DNA from: Cohnella herbarum
Lineage (GTDB): Bacteria; Bacillota; Bacilli; Paenibacillales; Paenibacillaceae
Reading direction: 5' to 3'
NCBI RefSeq assembly: GCF_012849095.1
Contig: NZ_CP051680.1
Coordinates: 2,728,001 to 2,792,000 of the forward strand
DNA length: 64,000 nucleotides
Of the stretch, positions 55,502 to 64,000 are shown piece after piece. A model generated the notes under the pieces. It did no database searches. It was not told the origin of the DNA and saw only the letters and a program-made list of their open reading frames with translations. Positions within the stretch are counted from its first letter, which is position 1. Each line of letters begins with the position of its first letter. Position numbers and translations under genes: made by a program.

Positions 55502-56317
55502 CTACGTCCGGCGCATATAGGCACGTACCGTGATCGGCGCGAAGATCGCCACGATGACGCCGGCGCCGATGAGGGAGATGCCGAGGTCCCAGCCTACGGT
55601 GCCCGAGTTGGCAAGATCCCGCACTGCGGTGACGAGATGCGAAATCGGATTGATGTTAACGAACCATTGCAGCCAATTGGGCATCGTATCAACCGGTACG
55701 AATGCGTTGGAAAGAAACGTGAGAGGAAACAGCACGATCATCGAGATCCCTTGAACGCTCGAAGCCGTACGGGCGATGACTCCGAAGAAGGCGAAGATCC
55801 AACTGATGGCCCAAGCGCTGACAATTACGACAATCGCGGCTATGGCAACGTAACCTAGGCCGCCTTCGGGCCGATAACCCATAATATATCCCATCGTAAA
55901 GGTAAGCACCGTCGCAATCGTATACCGGATCGTGTCTGCCAACAGAGCTCCCGCCAATGGGGCTATACGTGCGATAGGCAGCGACTTGAATCGGTCAAAC
56001 ACGCCTTTATCCATATCCTCCCGCAATTGGACGCCGGTGACGATGGAAGTCGTGATCACGGTCTGCACGAGGATACCCGGAATGATAACCGGCAAATAGC
56101 TCAGTACGTCGCCGGAGATCGCTCCGCCGAAAATATAGGTAAACATAAGGGTGAAAATGATGGGCTGAAGCGTTACGTCGAACAATTGCTCGGGCGTGCG
56201 CCGAATTTTCAACAACCCCCGATATGCCATCGTCAACGAATGGCGAACCGACTGGCCGAAGTTCGTATGGTTTTTCAGACTGCGTTCAGCACCCGGCTTA
56301 ATGATCGCGTTATTCAT
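55502..56317 (-). CDS. ABC-2 type exporter permease (DrrB-like)
   Basis: The 271-residue protein has six membrane helices and the ABC-2 signature of daunorubicin-resistance-like permeases (FDVTLQPIIFTLMFTYIFGG at about 45-65, VREDMDKGVFDRFKSLPIAR-like loop, NPISHLVTAVRDL). With the ATPase encoded upstream (four-base overlap) it forms an exporter for a hydrophobic compound, often an antibiotic. Substrate unknown; no biosynthesis genes are nearby. Confidence 0.88.
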   Translation of the reverse strand: MNNAIIKPGAERSLKNHTNFGQSVRHSLTMAYRGLLKIRRTPEQLFDVTLQPIIFTLMFTYIFGGAISGDVLSYLPVIIPGILVQTVITTSIVTGVQLREDMDKGVFDRFKSLPIARIAPLAGALLADTIRYTIATVLTFTMGYIMGYRPEGGLGYVAIAAIVVIVSAWAISWIFAFFGVIARTASSVQGISMIVLFPLTFLSNAFVPVDTMPNWLQWFVNINPISHLVTAVRDLANSGTVGWDLGISLIGAGVIVAIFAPITVRAYMRRT

Positions 56318-57345
56318 ACTCTTGCCACCTCCGCTTTGTTCGATACATCGGATTCCACGGACGCGTCTTCCTTCACGCCATGGCCTGTAATCGTTAGGAA
56401 TACTTCGTCGAGGGTCGGCTTCTGCACGCTCACCTCGTCCAAGCGAATCCCCGTACTGCGGAGGGCGATTAACAGGTCGGTGACAAGGTCGGCATTCGCC
56501 ATCGGTGCCGTAAGCTTGCCGGCTTCCGACGATAAAGATGCCTGAACTTTAAGCACTTGTTCGATGATCCGCCGAGCATCCTGGATATCTTCCGCATTGC
56601 TGACTCTCAAATGTAACGAAGATGTGCCGACGGACGCTTTCAGTTCATTCACGGTTCCTTCGGCAACTACGATGCCATGATCGATTACTGCGATCCGGTC
56701 GGCTAACTGATCTGCTTCATCGAGATACTGCGTCGTTAGCAGGACGGTCGACCCCGTCTTCACCAGCCGGCGGATCGTATCCCACATCTGTGCGCGCGTT
56801 CGCGGATCCAATCCGGTCGTAGGTTCGTCCAAGAAGATAAGCGGCGGCTGAGCGATAAGGCTCGCAGCTAGATCAAGCCGGCGACGCATACCGCCGGAGA
56901 AATTTTTGAGCGGGCGCTTCGCCGCTTCCGTCAATCCGAATTCCTCAAGCAGATCGGCTGCTTTGCGCCGTGCCTCCGCTCGCCCCAGCCCAAGCAGTCG
57001 GGAGAAGATGATCAAGTTCTCCGTTGCGCTGAGTGACTCGTCGACCGATGCGTACTGACCGGTCACTCCGATTAACTGGCGGACGATCTGCGACTCCTTC
57101 ACGACGTCGTGCCCGAAGATTCTCGCCGAACCCGCGTCCGGTCGAAGTAAAGTCGCCAGCATTCTGATCGTCGTCGTCTTGCCTGCCCCATTGGGACCAA
57201 GTACGCCATAGATCGAACCGGTGCGTACTTTCAAATCAACGCCATCCACCGCACGATTGTTGCCGAACATTTTGACGAGTCCGCTTGCTTCTACGGCCCA
57301 ATCGCCATTGTTCGGATCCATTTTCTTTTTATTTACGCGATCCAT
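56314..57345 (-). CDS. ABC exporter ATPase (DrrA-like)
   Basis: The 343-residue cytosolic ATPase has the Walker A GPNGAGKTTTIRML, the signature KNFSGGMRRRLDLAASL, Walker B PPLIFLDEPTTGLD and the C-terminal DrrA extension (about 230-320) ending LDEVFLTITG, typical of daunorubicin-resistance ATPases. The start ATG has AGGAGG eight bases upstream. It is translationally coupled with the DrrB-like permease. Confidence 0.9.
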   Translation of the reverse strand: MDRVNKKKMDPNNGDWAVEASGLVKMFGNNRAVDGVDLKVRTGSIYGVLGPNGAGKTTTIRMLATLLRPDAGSARIFGHDVVKESQIVRQLIGVTGQYASVDESLSATENLIIFSRLLGLGRAEARRKAADLLEEFGLTEAAKRPLKNFSGGMRRRLDLAASLIAQPPLIFLDEPTTGLDPRTRAQMWDTIRRLVKTGSTVLLTTQYLDEADQLADRIAVIDHGIVVAEGTVNELKASVGTSSLHLRVSNAEDIQDARRIIEQVLKVQASLSSEAGKLTAPMANADLVTDLLIALRSTGIRLDEVSVQKPTLDEVFLTITGHGVKEDASVESDVSNKAEVARV

Positions 57346-57424
57346 TGTGATTCCTCCTATACAACTGATTACACAAAGGATAATAACTCGCGTCTGTGAA
57401 CTGAATATGAACTACGAATCTTAG

Positions 57425-57601
57425 CTACTCCACGGGAATGAAGACACTCCGTTCGCCGAGTTTCAAACGGGAGATATTAATATTGCCTTAGAGCCTCTGT
57501 TGGCGAATGAACCAATTGAATCTATGCGTAGACCGCATGAATTCAATGCAAACTACGCTACCATGGGGCATCGAGTAGCCTACTTTCGTGAATCTGCCTG
57601 A
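57425..57601 (+). pseudogene. Possible decayed VOC-family fragment
   Basis: After an in-frame TAG a 58-codon frame reads NEDTPFAEFQTGDINIAL and further to MGHRVAYFRESA before TGA. The first half resembles the second half of a glyoxalase-like domain. There is no start codon or ribosome site in a suitable place and the frame is too short for the family. It may be a remnant, or chance. The rest of the gap 57346-57627 holds nothing I can assign. Confidence 0.3.
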
Positions 57602-57627
57602 AATCTGATCGAAATCAATAAAGGCCA

Positions 57628-58431
57628 TTAAGCATTTTTCTCGAACCGGAAGTTATGTAAAGTAAATTTGCCGGAGGCGTATTTGACGTCCGCGAACAAA
57701 TTGCCGATATATTCTGGCGAAACGAATGCCTCGACGTTCATGCCGGCTCCGAATTGCGCCTCCATCCGATCGTTCTCCAGATTAAAATAAACGATACTCG
57801 AGAAGATTAGTCCGTCCAGAATGGGGCCGTAATCCTGTGAATCGTATTGTTGCAGGTCGACCTTCTGGACGTTCCCTTCTATTGAAAGCAATCCGGTTAA
57901 CCTGTCGTCCTCCTTGACGACTTGGAAGCCGATCGCTTGACTAAGCTGGGCAAGGTAATCGTCCGGCGCGAAGAAATCGTCCTCGAAAGTGTCCGGATTT
58001 ACGACTCGTAATTCGTCGATCGCCAATCCCGTTCCCGATCCGACGTTCAAGGATAGCGCGATTTCCTTTCTTCCGTCTCCGTCGTAGTCATTAAACTGCA
58101 TGCTTGGCGAAATTCCCCTTGGCGTCATATAAAGCCAATCTTCGAATACGTGCTCTTTGCCGTTCGCTTGCAGAAGTACGCCGCCCGAACTTCTTCCGTA
58201 AAGCGTAATGTCTTCTCCCGAAATCGATCCCAGAAGCTGCTGTTCCTCTTCGGACGCTTGGGGGATTTGCTCCGGCTCGAACGTTGCCGGCGAACCGGCA
58301 ACGTTCCCACTGCTAACACTGTTCACACCATTCTCCCTTTTCCCGCTGTCAGCGGAACAAGAAATCGCGATTAAACTTAACCCGAGCACAATCATGGTTT
58401 TCATCGCTATTTTCGCTTTTCCGGCTACCAA
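57628..58431 (-). CDS. Putative lipoprotein of unknown function
   Basis: The 267-residue protein has a lipoprotein signal with the lipobox AISCS, a Ser/Gly-rich linker, and a mature part with a calcium-loop-like motif NDYDGDGRKEIALSLN similar to VCBS/FG-GAP or dockerin loops. The beta-rich rest has no family I recognise. Translation probably starts at a TTG (58431) nine bases after AAAGGAGGTGG; the ATG at 58404 lacks a ribosome site. A surface-exposed, possibly calcium-binding lipoprotein is a fair description. Confidence 0.75.
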   Translation of the reverse strand: MVAGKAKIAMKTMIVLGLSLIAISCSADSGKRENGVNSVSSGNVAGSPATFEPEQIPQASEEEQQLLGSISGEDITLYGRSSGGVLLQANGKEHVFEDWLYMTPRGISPSMQFNDYDGDGRKEIALSLNVGSGTGLAIDELRVVNPDTFEDDFFAPDDYLAQLSQAIGFQVVKEDDRLTGLLSIEGNVQKVDLQQYDSQDYGPILDGLIFSSIVYFNLENDRMEAQFGAGMNVEAFVSPEYIGNLFADVKYASGKFTLHNFRFEKNA

Positions 58432-58519
58432 TTGAACGCCACCTCCTTTTTCCTATCTTTAACAATAACGACTGGTAAAAAGGAAAGTTGCTAAGCCTAG
58501 CAATGAGAATGCTAAAACA

Positions 58520-58547
58520 AACCCCCTTCCGCAATAGGAAGGGGGTT
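58520..58547. terminator. Terminator of the siderophore importer operon
   Basis: AACCCCCTTCC (58520-58530) and GGAAGGGGGTT (58537-58547), an 11-base perfect stem with six-base loop. T runs follow on both strands (TTTTC on plus, TTTGTTTT on minus), so it can act in both directions. It lies 35 bases past the FecCD permease stop. Confidence 0.8.
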
Positions 58548-58581
58548 TTCGTAGAATCCGATTTCCGGTCGAAAGTCGGAA

Positions 58582-59589
58582 CTACTTCTTTAGCAGCAAA
58601 TAAACGAAATAAGGCCCGCCGATCACAGATACCATTATACCGGCCGGAATACCGTCGGGATCGACGAGATTGCGTCCGACCGTATCCGCGATCAAGAGCA
58701 ACCATCCTCCGATCAGAACCGCTACGGGGATAAACAGTTGATTGCGCGGACCGACCAGCGCCTTGGCGATATGTGGCGCCATTAATCCGATAAAAGCGAT
58801 CCCGCCCGTAACGGATACGGCGGATGCGGATGCGGCGACGGCCGTCATGATTAACACGAGACGTTCCCGCTCCAGCTTCAGCCCGACGCCGATCGCCGTT
58901 TCGTCGCCCAGACTCAGCAGATTAAGCCTAACGGACTTATACAAGGTAAACGGGATAAGCAATATCACCCACGGAAGTAAAGCCCAGATAAACGGCCAAT
59001 CCGTCCCCCATATATTGCCCGCGATCCATTTGGCGATGAAGTCGACCTTCGAGCGTTCCGCAGAAGAAATGATCACGATCATAATCCCCGACAACGCTAA
59101 GGAGAAGCCGACTCCGACCAACACCAGCCGAATGGGATCAAGCCCGTTCGTCCGGCTATACGCGAATAAATAAATAAGTGCGGCAGTGATCAACGCGCCG
59201 ACAAAAGCGACAAGCGGAAGAACATAGACGAACGATCCGACATCGATCGGGAAGTACAGGAAGAAGACGGCGATCGCCACGCCGGCACCGGAATTGATGC
59301 CGATGAGGCCCGGGTCGGCCAGATCGTTGCGGGTGACGCTCTGCAAGATCGATCCGGCCAACGCAAGCGCCATTCCCGATAGCAACGTGATCACGATCCG
59401 CGGCAACCGGACGGAGAACAGGACGAAATCTTCTTTGAAGGTGCCATGACCGAACAAGACGGGGATTAGTCTGTCAAACGACAGAGAAGCGTACCCCAGC
59501 CCCATGCCGGCCACGGCCGTGACGACGATCAGTCCTAAGCTGACGAGAAGGATGAGTCGTTGTTTGCGAACGAGAGCGTTCATGATCAT
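58582..59589 (-). CDS. FecCD-family iron-siderophore ABC permease (second)
   Basis: The 335-residue protein is a BtuC/FecD-type permease with about nine to ten helices and the family marks SGMALALAGSILQSVTRNDLADPGLIGINSGAG and GGIAFIGLMAPHIAKALVGP. With the upstream permease (four-base overlap) it forms the channel of a ferric-siderophore importer. No ATPase gene follows, so a shared YusV/FhuC-like ATPase is expected elsewhere. Confidence 0.92.
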   Translation of the reverse strand: MIMNALVRKQRLILLVSLGLIVVTAVAGMGLGYASLSFDRLIPVLFGHGTFKEDFVLFSVRLPRIVITLLSGMALALAGSILQSVTRNDLADPGLIGINSGAGVAIAVFFLYFPIDVGSFVYVLPLVAFVGALITAALIYLFAYSRTNGLDPIRLVLVGVGFSLALSGIMIVIISSAERSKVDFIAKWIAGNIWGTDWPFIWALLPWVILLIPFTLYKSVRLNLLSLGDETAIGVGLKLERERLVLIMTAVAASASAVSVTGGIAFIGLMAPHIAKALVGPRNQLFIPVAVLIGGWLLLIADTVGRNLVDPDGIPAGIMVSVIGGPYFVYLLLKK

Positions 59590-60590
59590 GAGAGTTTGCC
59601 TCCTCTACGCACGACGAACAGGAAGAAAGGCAAGCCCAACATAGCTACTATCGCTACTACGGGAGTTTCGTAAGGCGCGTTAATCGTTCGGCCAAGCGTA
59701 TCGGCAAGCAGCATGAACGTGGCCCCCGTCAACGCCGAGAAAGGCAGAACATGCCGATAATCGGTGCCCGCGAATCTGCGCACGATGTGCGGGATCATAA
59801 GGCCGACGAATGCCAAATTTCCGACAAGGGCAACGGAAGCTCCGGTAAGCACGATAACGAGCACGAACAGAACGGTTTTGATCAACACGAGCTTCTGACC
59901 AAGTCCTGTCGCAACGTCGTCGCTTAAGCTGAGAATGCTCACTTGGTTAGATAGGAACAGAGCCACGACGATGCCCAGAAGAATGACCGGCGCAATCGCC
60001 TGGATTTGTCCCCACGTCGTTCCGATCAACCCTCCGGCGGTCCACATGGACACGTCTTTGGATATTTTGAACACGATGCTAACGCCCTCGGCGATGGCAT
60101 ATAGAAACGCGGAAACGGCCGCCCCGGCCAGTACGATGCGAATCGGGGACAAGCGTCCCCGACGCGTCGAACCGAGTGCGAGAACCAATGCCGCTCCAAG
60201 CGCGGCACCGAAGAAACAGGCTACCATGATGCCAAAGTAGCTCAGCCCCGGAAAAAAGACGAATGCCAGAGCAAGCGCCATATTCGCTCCGGAGGTCAAC
60301 CCCAGTAAACCAGGATCGGCCAACGGATTGCGGGTGACTCCTTGCATGATGGCTCCGGATACGGCTAACGCCGCGCCGATCAGAATGGCGGCCAGCTCAC
60401 GAGGCAGCCGAAGCTCGCGAAGGACGAGAATTTTCTCGTCCTTCGCATTGGAGATCAGCGCTAGCCATACGTCGCGAAGCGTTGTTTCCGCCGCACCGAA
60501 TACCATCGATAGCAAGAAACAGAGAACGAGAGCCAACACGCTGCCTAGCAGCTTATAGGTTATGGAAACGGGGTGTCGTTTACTGTTCAT
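59586..60590 (-). CDS. FecCD-family iron-siderophore ABC permease (first)
   Basis: The 334-residue permease has GAALAVSGAIMQGVTRNPLADPGLLGLTSGANMALA and NLAFVGLMIPHIVRRFAGTDYRHV, both typical of FecCD proteins. It is encoded 21 bases after the binding-protein gene and partners the second permease. Confidence 0.92.
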   Translation of the reverse strand: MNSKRHPVSITYKLLGSVLALVLCFLLSMVFGAAETTLRDVWLALISNAKDEKILVLRELRLPRELAAILIGAALAVSGAIMQGVTRNPLADPGLLGLTSGANMALALAFVFFPGLSYFGIMVACFFGAALGAALVLALGSTRRGRLSPIRIVLAGAAVSAFLYAIAEGVSIVFKISKDVSMWTAGGLIGTTWGQIQAIAPVILLGIVVALFLSNQVSILSLSDDVATGLGQKLVLIKTVLFVLVIVLTGASVALVGNLAFVGLMIPHIVRRFAGTDYRHVLPFSALTGATFMLLADTLGRTINAPYETPVVAIVAMLGLPFFLFVVRRGGKLS

Positions 60591-60610
60591 GGACGCTCAT
60601 CTTTTCCTTA

Positions 60611-61591
60611 TTAGCCGAGGAAATGCTTAATGAAAAATTCCAATTGGTATTCCATGCTTAGCGGATCGTTGAAATAGAACGCCTTCGCATCGGCCTCAAA
60701 GACATGTTGATTTTTGACGGCGGGAATATTCTTGTACGTCTCGGTATCTTGGAAAGTGTTGTCTTCATCGGCGTTTTTGCTGAAAATAACGTAGTCGCCC
60801 ATATAATCCTTCAGAACTTCCGTCGATACGGCGAAGAAACCGTCTTTGCTCGTTGCTTCCTTGACCTTCTCGGGCATGCCCAGACCGAATTGCTGATACA
60901 GGATTTCCGTTCCGCGACCAAAGTTATCGCCATAGACGTAAAGTTGCTTATTAAACGTCTCGATGACCGATACCGTCGCGTTCGCGCCGATCTTCGCCTT
61001 GATTTCTTCGCCGGCTTTTTTCGTTCTGGCGTCGAAATCTTCGACCCAAGCTTGCGCTTCTTTTTCTTTGTTCAACAATTTACCGACTTCCAACTGCTGC
61101 TGCTTGAAATCGACTTTTCCATACGTATAAGTAACGGTTGGGGCGATTTGTTTAAATTTATCGATGTTCTTAATATCCGAAAGTCCGATAATCAGATCCG
61201 GATTCAGCTCGATGATCTTCTCGAGGCTTTCGTCCGATACAGCCTCTACGTCTTTCAGCTTATCTCCGAAATTCGGGTTGTCTTTGGACATTTCATCCAC
61301 GCCGACCACCGGTACTCCGAGGATCATTACGTTCCCCGTTAAGAATCGGGTGAGTACAACGACGCGTTGCGGATTAGTGGGAACCTCTACGGGTCCGCTC
61401 TCCGACTGATAAGTAAAGGTATCGGATTCCGAAGTCGTCGATGGCGATGCCGTTTCCGACGCCGACGGAGCAGCCGAAGAAGACTCGGCGGAAGGACTGC
61501 TTGCATTATTGTTCTTATTCGCTTCGTTACCGCCGCAAGCGCTTAATAGAAGAACAAGGATCAGAACGAATGGTACGGACAGCTTTTTCAT
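60611..61591 (-). CDS. Iron-siderophore-binding lipoprotein (FhuD/YfiY-like)
   Basis: The 326-residue lipoprotein has a signal with lipobox LLSACGG, a Ser/Ala/Glu linker and the Peripla_BP_2 fold: NPQRVVVLTRFLTGNVMILGVPVVGVDEM, EKIIELNPDLIIG and a C-terminal EYQLEFFIKHF. It binds a ferric siderophore outside the membrane. A Fur box lies about 50 bases upstream. The gene is the first of the importer operon and is preceded by its likely activator. Confidence 0.92.
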   Translation of the reverse strand: MKKLSVPFVLILVLLLSACGGNEANKNNNASSPSAESSSAAPSASETASPSTTSESDTFTYQSESGPVEVPTNPQRVVVLTRFLTGNVMILGVPVVGVDEMSKDNPNFGDKLKDVEAVSDESLEKIIELNPDLIIGLSDIKNIDKFKQIAPTVTYTYGKVDFKQQQLEVGKLLNKEKEAQAWVEDFDARTKKAGEEIKAKIGANATVSVIETFNKQLYVYGDNFGRGTEILYQQFGLGMPEKVKEATSKDGFFAVSTEVLKDYMGDYVIFSKNADEDNTFQDTETYKNIPAVKNQHVFEADAKAFYFNDPLSMEYQLEFFIKHFLG

Positions 61592-61639
61592 AAAAATGAC
61601 TCTCTCCCTTTTTCAAATGCGATCTCTCAATAAAGTCAA

Positions 61640-61660
61640 GAATGATTATGAAAATCATTC
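61640..61660. promoter_or_regulatory. Fur box
   Basis: GAATGATT-ATGAA-AATCATTC (8-base perfect arms) closely matches the Fur consensus. It lies downstream of a TATAAT box on the minus strand (complement of 61675-61680), covering the expected transcription start of the siderophore importer operon. Confidence 0.75.
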
Positions 61661-61731
61661 TCAGTACATTCATTATTATAGAGATACGCGTTTCGCCGAA
61701 CCATGCCTTTTTGTTCGGAAAAGGGCTTGGA

Positions 61732-63390
61732 CTATTGAATGCCTGCAAATAACTCTACGGCTCGTTGAAGCTGCAACCGAATCGATACCGGATTGTAAGG
61801 AATCCACTCGTCCATATCCAGATGATGTACGTTATTCCGCTGAACGGCGGAAAGCTCGTGCCAATAGGAAGAGTTGAATATCGCTTCGGAATGCGCGGTA
61901 GATCCCTTCACATCGGGAAATACGATGACCAATAACCGATCTCCCGCATACTCCGCAAGCTCGGATATCTCAATAGGAATGGAATGTAGCTGATCCCCGA
62001 GCTTCTCGATCTCCAGCTTGATCTTTGCAGGCGGTTGTAGCCTAAGCGATTGATACATGACATATCCGACATTGCGCGCTCCGTATACGAGCAGTTTCTC
62101 GGGCTTAATGACAAGAATCGTAATGATCTCGTTAGCCACTCCGCTCTGCTGTACTCGTGAACGTGCCGCCTGCTCTTCTTGCTCGAATTCGGCTAACCAT
62201 AGCTCCGCCCGATCGCTTCTTTCAATAGCATTCGCGATAAGACGCAGATGTTCTTTCCAACCGATTTCCATCCATGAAATTTCCACGACTGGCGCTACCG
62301 CCCGCAGATGTTCGGCGCTCAGCCCGAAATGATTCAAATGCTGGCTTGCCGCGATAATCAGCTCGACGTTGTGATCGAGCAATACCGAATTCACCAGTTC
62401 TTTGGAACTGTCGCCGCTAATGAACACCATCGTTTGCGGCGGCTGCAGACCCGCTGCATTCACATATTCGTTGTTGTCCGAAATGATGACGGTCGGTTCC
62501 AGTCCAAGAAGCAATAGATGACTGGCGTATGGCGTAAGCATTACCGCCACGCGCCCGATGGATCCGCGGTTGTAGCTTGAAGGAGCCGCCCCCGTCTGCT
62601 GCTTGAATCGGCGGCTAAGATAAAATTCATCCTTATAGCCGACCTTCAACGCAATCTCCCTGAGCGTGCCCGATCCGCTAATTAGTAGCTCCTTGGCTCG
62701 GTGAACGCGAAGCCGGGACAAGTATTCATTGGGCGAGAAACCGGTCAATTGCTTAAACAATATGGAAAAATGCGATCGGCTTACACCAGCAATCTCGGCT
62801 AACCGTTCGCTCGTTATCTTCTCGCTATAATGGTTTTCCAGATAAGCAATGCTGCGTTCCATAGATGGCTGCTCGCTTGCCGCGTGTTTGGATTCCTGCT
62901 TCTCGAGCAATTGCAGAAGAACTTGGTGGAACACAATTTGATTCCGTACATGGCGAGCTTCGCTTTCGGGAGACCGATGGACATAGAGCTCCTCCACACC
63001 GGCTACAATCGAAGGTTCGTATGAGAAGAAAAGAATACTCGGATTGGAGGCCACCTCACTCTTGCGCGTCATTGAGCCCGATGGCGCGGGTCTCGTCTGC
63101 TCCCTGGTACCGATAGCCAGCTTATAAGCATGGAGCGAATGCAGTCGGTTCGCGATTAATGCGGCATCGGTATGTTCCGGTAGAAGGAGGACGCTCCCTT
63201 CCTCGAGTTCGTACATGCGGTCCCCGGCTTTAAGAATGCCCTTGCCTGCGGCAATCGCAATCAATACCGTTAAATGTTCGTTAATCTTATACATAGGGAG
63301 ATTCGAGGTACTATACAGCGAATGAATGTTGTCAGCCGTATATAACGGAAAGCGGGACTCCGCCCATTCCGAGTCAACAACGTTATTCAC
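61732..63390 (-). CDS. AraC-family regulator fused to a siderophore-binding domain (Btr-like)
   Basis: The 552-residue protein has an N-terminal cupin-like part (about 1-105), two AraC HTH motifs (about 172-270; ITSERLAEIAGVSRSHFSILF, LREIALKVGYKDEFYLSRRF) and a C-terminal Peripla_BP_2 domain (about 280-550) without signal peptide. The layout matches Bacillus Btr, which activates bacillibactin uptake on binding the ferric siderophore in the cytoplasm. Its position upstream of the importer genes supports this role here. The ATG at 63390 has little of a ribosome site (upstream GGCATCGGTTG), so the start is not certain. Confidence 0.88.
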   Translation of the reverse strand: MNNVVDSEWAESRFPLYTADNIHSLYSTSNLPMYKINEHLTVLIAIAAGKGILKAGDRMYELEEGSVLLLPEHTDAALIANRLHSLHAYKLAIGTREQTRPAPSGSMTRKSEVASNPSILFFSYEPSIVAGVEELYVHRSPESEARHVRNQIVFHQVLLQLLEKQESKHAASEQPSMERSIAYLENHYSEKITSERLAEIAGVSRSHFSILFKQLTGFSPNEYLSRLRVHRAKELLISGSGTLREIALKVGYKDEFYLSRRFKQQTGAAPSSYNRGSIGRVAVMLTPYASHLLLLGLEPTVIISDNNEYVNAAGLQPPQTMVFISGDSSKELVNSVLLDHNVELIIAASQHLNHFGLSAEHLRAVAPVVEISWMEIGWKEHLRLIANAIERSDRAELWLAEFEQEEQAARSRVQQSGVANEIITILVIKPEKLLVYGARNVGYVMYQSLRLQPPAKIKLEIEKLGDQLHSIPIEISELAEYAGDRLLVIVFPDVKGSTAHSEAIFNSSYWHELSAVQRNNVHHLDMDEWIPYNPVSIRLQLQRAVELFAGIQ

Positions 63391-63601
63391 AACCGATGCC
63401 TCCGATACGATGGAAAGTGAAGGAAAACAAATCCCCTATCTATACTATAATGCCAAATCCGTTCAAATCCACTACAACCTCTAAAAGGGTATGTAACATT
63501 TTCTCGCTTATTCGACAAGAAGATTGTCCGATTTGTCGAAAAAATGGTAAAATAAAGATATACTCTGCCGTCCGACGTTACCTAAGGAGGATTCCGATAG
63601 G
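63391..63601. other. Divergent intergenic region
   Basis: A 211-base gap between the AraC-type gene and the response regulator gene. A possible plus-strand promoter is TTGTCC with TAAAAT 18 bases later, around 63525-63555, and the ribosome site AAGGAGG is at about 63583-63589. No operator is obvious. Confidence 0.4.
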
Positions 63602-64000
63602 ATGAGAGACAAAGTCATATTAGTCGTTGACGACGATCCCGATATTCAAAGCTTGGTTACCGCCTTTCTCGTTCATGAAGGTTATTTCGTCCGCAATGCC
63701 CTCCACGCGGCTCAGGCGCTCGAGTTATTGGCAACGGAAGAACCGGATCTGATCATTCTCGACATTCAGATGCCCGATATGGATGGAATCTCTCTATGCA
63801 ACAACATACGCAAACAGTATCATCGGCCCATTCTTTTCGTTACGGGCACTCCCCAGTCGGAGGATAAGGTCAAAGCTCTTCAAGCCGGCGGCGACGATTA
63901 CATCCGTAAACCGTTCGACCCCGTCGAGCTCATCCTCCGGATAAAATCCAATCTTCGTTGGAGCACGCTCCTCGACTCGTCCGAAGACGCCAAAAAACGG
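63602..64000 (+). CDS. Response regulator, OmpR-type receiver (3' end outside window)
   Basis: The 133 codons visible encode a receiver domain with the acidic pair in VVDDDPDI, the phosphorylated aspartate in LIILDIQMPDMDGI, the threonine in LFVTGTP and the lysine in YIRKPFDPVEL. The last residues begin a linker, so an output domain, most likely an OmpR winged helix, should follow outside. The ATG at 63602 has AAGGAGG about 11 bases upstream. Confidence 0.85.
   Translation, partial: MRDKVILVVDDDPDIQSLVTAFLVHEGYFVRNALHAAQALELLATEEPDLIILDIQMPDMDGISLCNNIRKQYHRPILFVTGTPQSEDKVKALQAGGDDYIRKPFDPVELILRIKSNLRWSTLLDSSEDAKKR

Noticed and set aside
1..64000. tRNA, rRNA and large riboswitches
   Set aside because: No cloverleaf or ribosomal sequence and no recognisable riboswitch core was seen, though without covariance tools small structured RNAs could be missed.

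Overview
The window looks like a chromosomal segment from a Gram-positive, endospore-forming member of the Paenibacillaceae (Paenibacillus/Cohnella-like). Pointers are strong AGGAGG-type ribosome sites, lipoprotein signal peptides on every solute-binding protein, YesM-type histidine kinases paired with AraC-type response regulators, a YheC/YheD-like spore-associated ATP-grasp protein, an ISBst12-type IS66 element and many sugar ABC importers without an ATPase beside them. No rRNA, tRNA or CRISPR array was seen.

1-13.5 kb is a carbohydrate/uronate utilisation locus, all on the minus strand. From upstream to downstream it holds a GntR/HutC regulator, a GH105 unsaturated-uronyl hydrolase, a PfkB sugar kinase, a TIM-barrel isomerase, a truncated Gfo/Idh/MocA oxidoreductase, a sugar ABC importer, a zinc alcohol dehydrogenase, an SMP-30 lactonase, a D-2-hydroxyacid dehydrogenase, a shikimate-dehydrogenase-like protein, a cupin phosphoglucose isomerase and an aldo/keto reductase. 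Another permease runs off the left edge. Two identical 16-bp palindromes precede gntR and the GH105 gene, and a near copy precedes the importer. 13.7-15.4 kb is an IS66 element with a visible target duplication, inserted into one copy of a four-copy intergenic repeat.

15.7-21.2 kb carries small regulator/enzyme pairs: SDR with MerR, alpha/beta hydrolase with TetR, VOC protein with TetR, a flavodoxin-like protein and an unassigned putative DNA-binding protein.

21.4-44 kb is the most unusual region. A solute-binding lipoprotein, a YesM-type kinase and an AraC-type response regulator form one operon next to a second sugar ABC importer. Beyond lie three large secreted proteins (754, 1658 and 971 residues) built on DUF4874/DUF4832 modules, the last two with Fn3 and CBM35-like modules, then a LacI regulator and a GH31 glycosidase. 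TTGCGCAA palindromes sit just downstream of the probable promoters of all three secreted-protein genes and the GH31 gene, and upstream of the importer. I read this as an uncharacterised LacI-controlled glycan-degradation regulon. The LacI gene seems to start at an ATT codon.

44-52 kb holds a small putative membrane protein, the YheC/D-like gene, and the pentose-phosphate operon zwf-tkt-tal-gnd with a divergent LysR gene. 52-57 kb is accessory: a conserved hypothetical, a DUF4386 membrane protein, an SRPBCC gene that looks frameshifted in a (GA)n run, a WYL regulator and a DrrAB-type ABC exporter. 57.6-63.4 kb has a lipoprotein and a Fur-box-controlled siderophore importer with its AraC/binding-protein-fusion activator. 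A response-regulator gene runs off the right edge.
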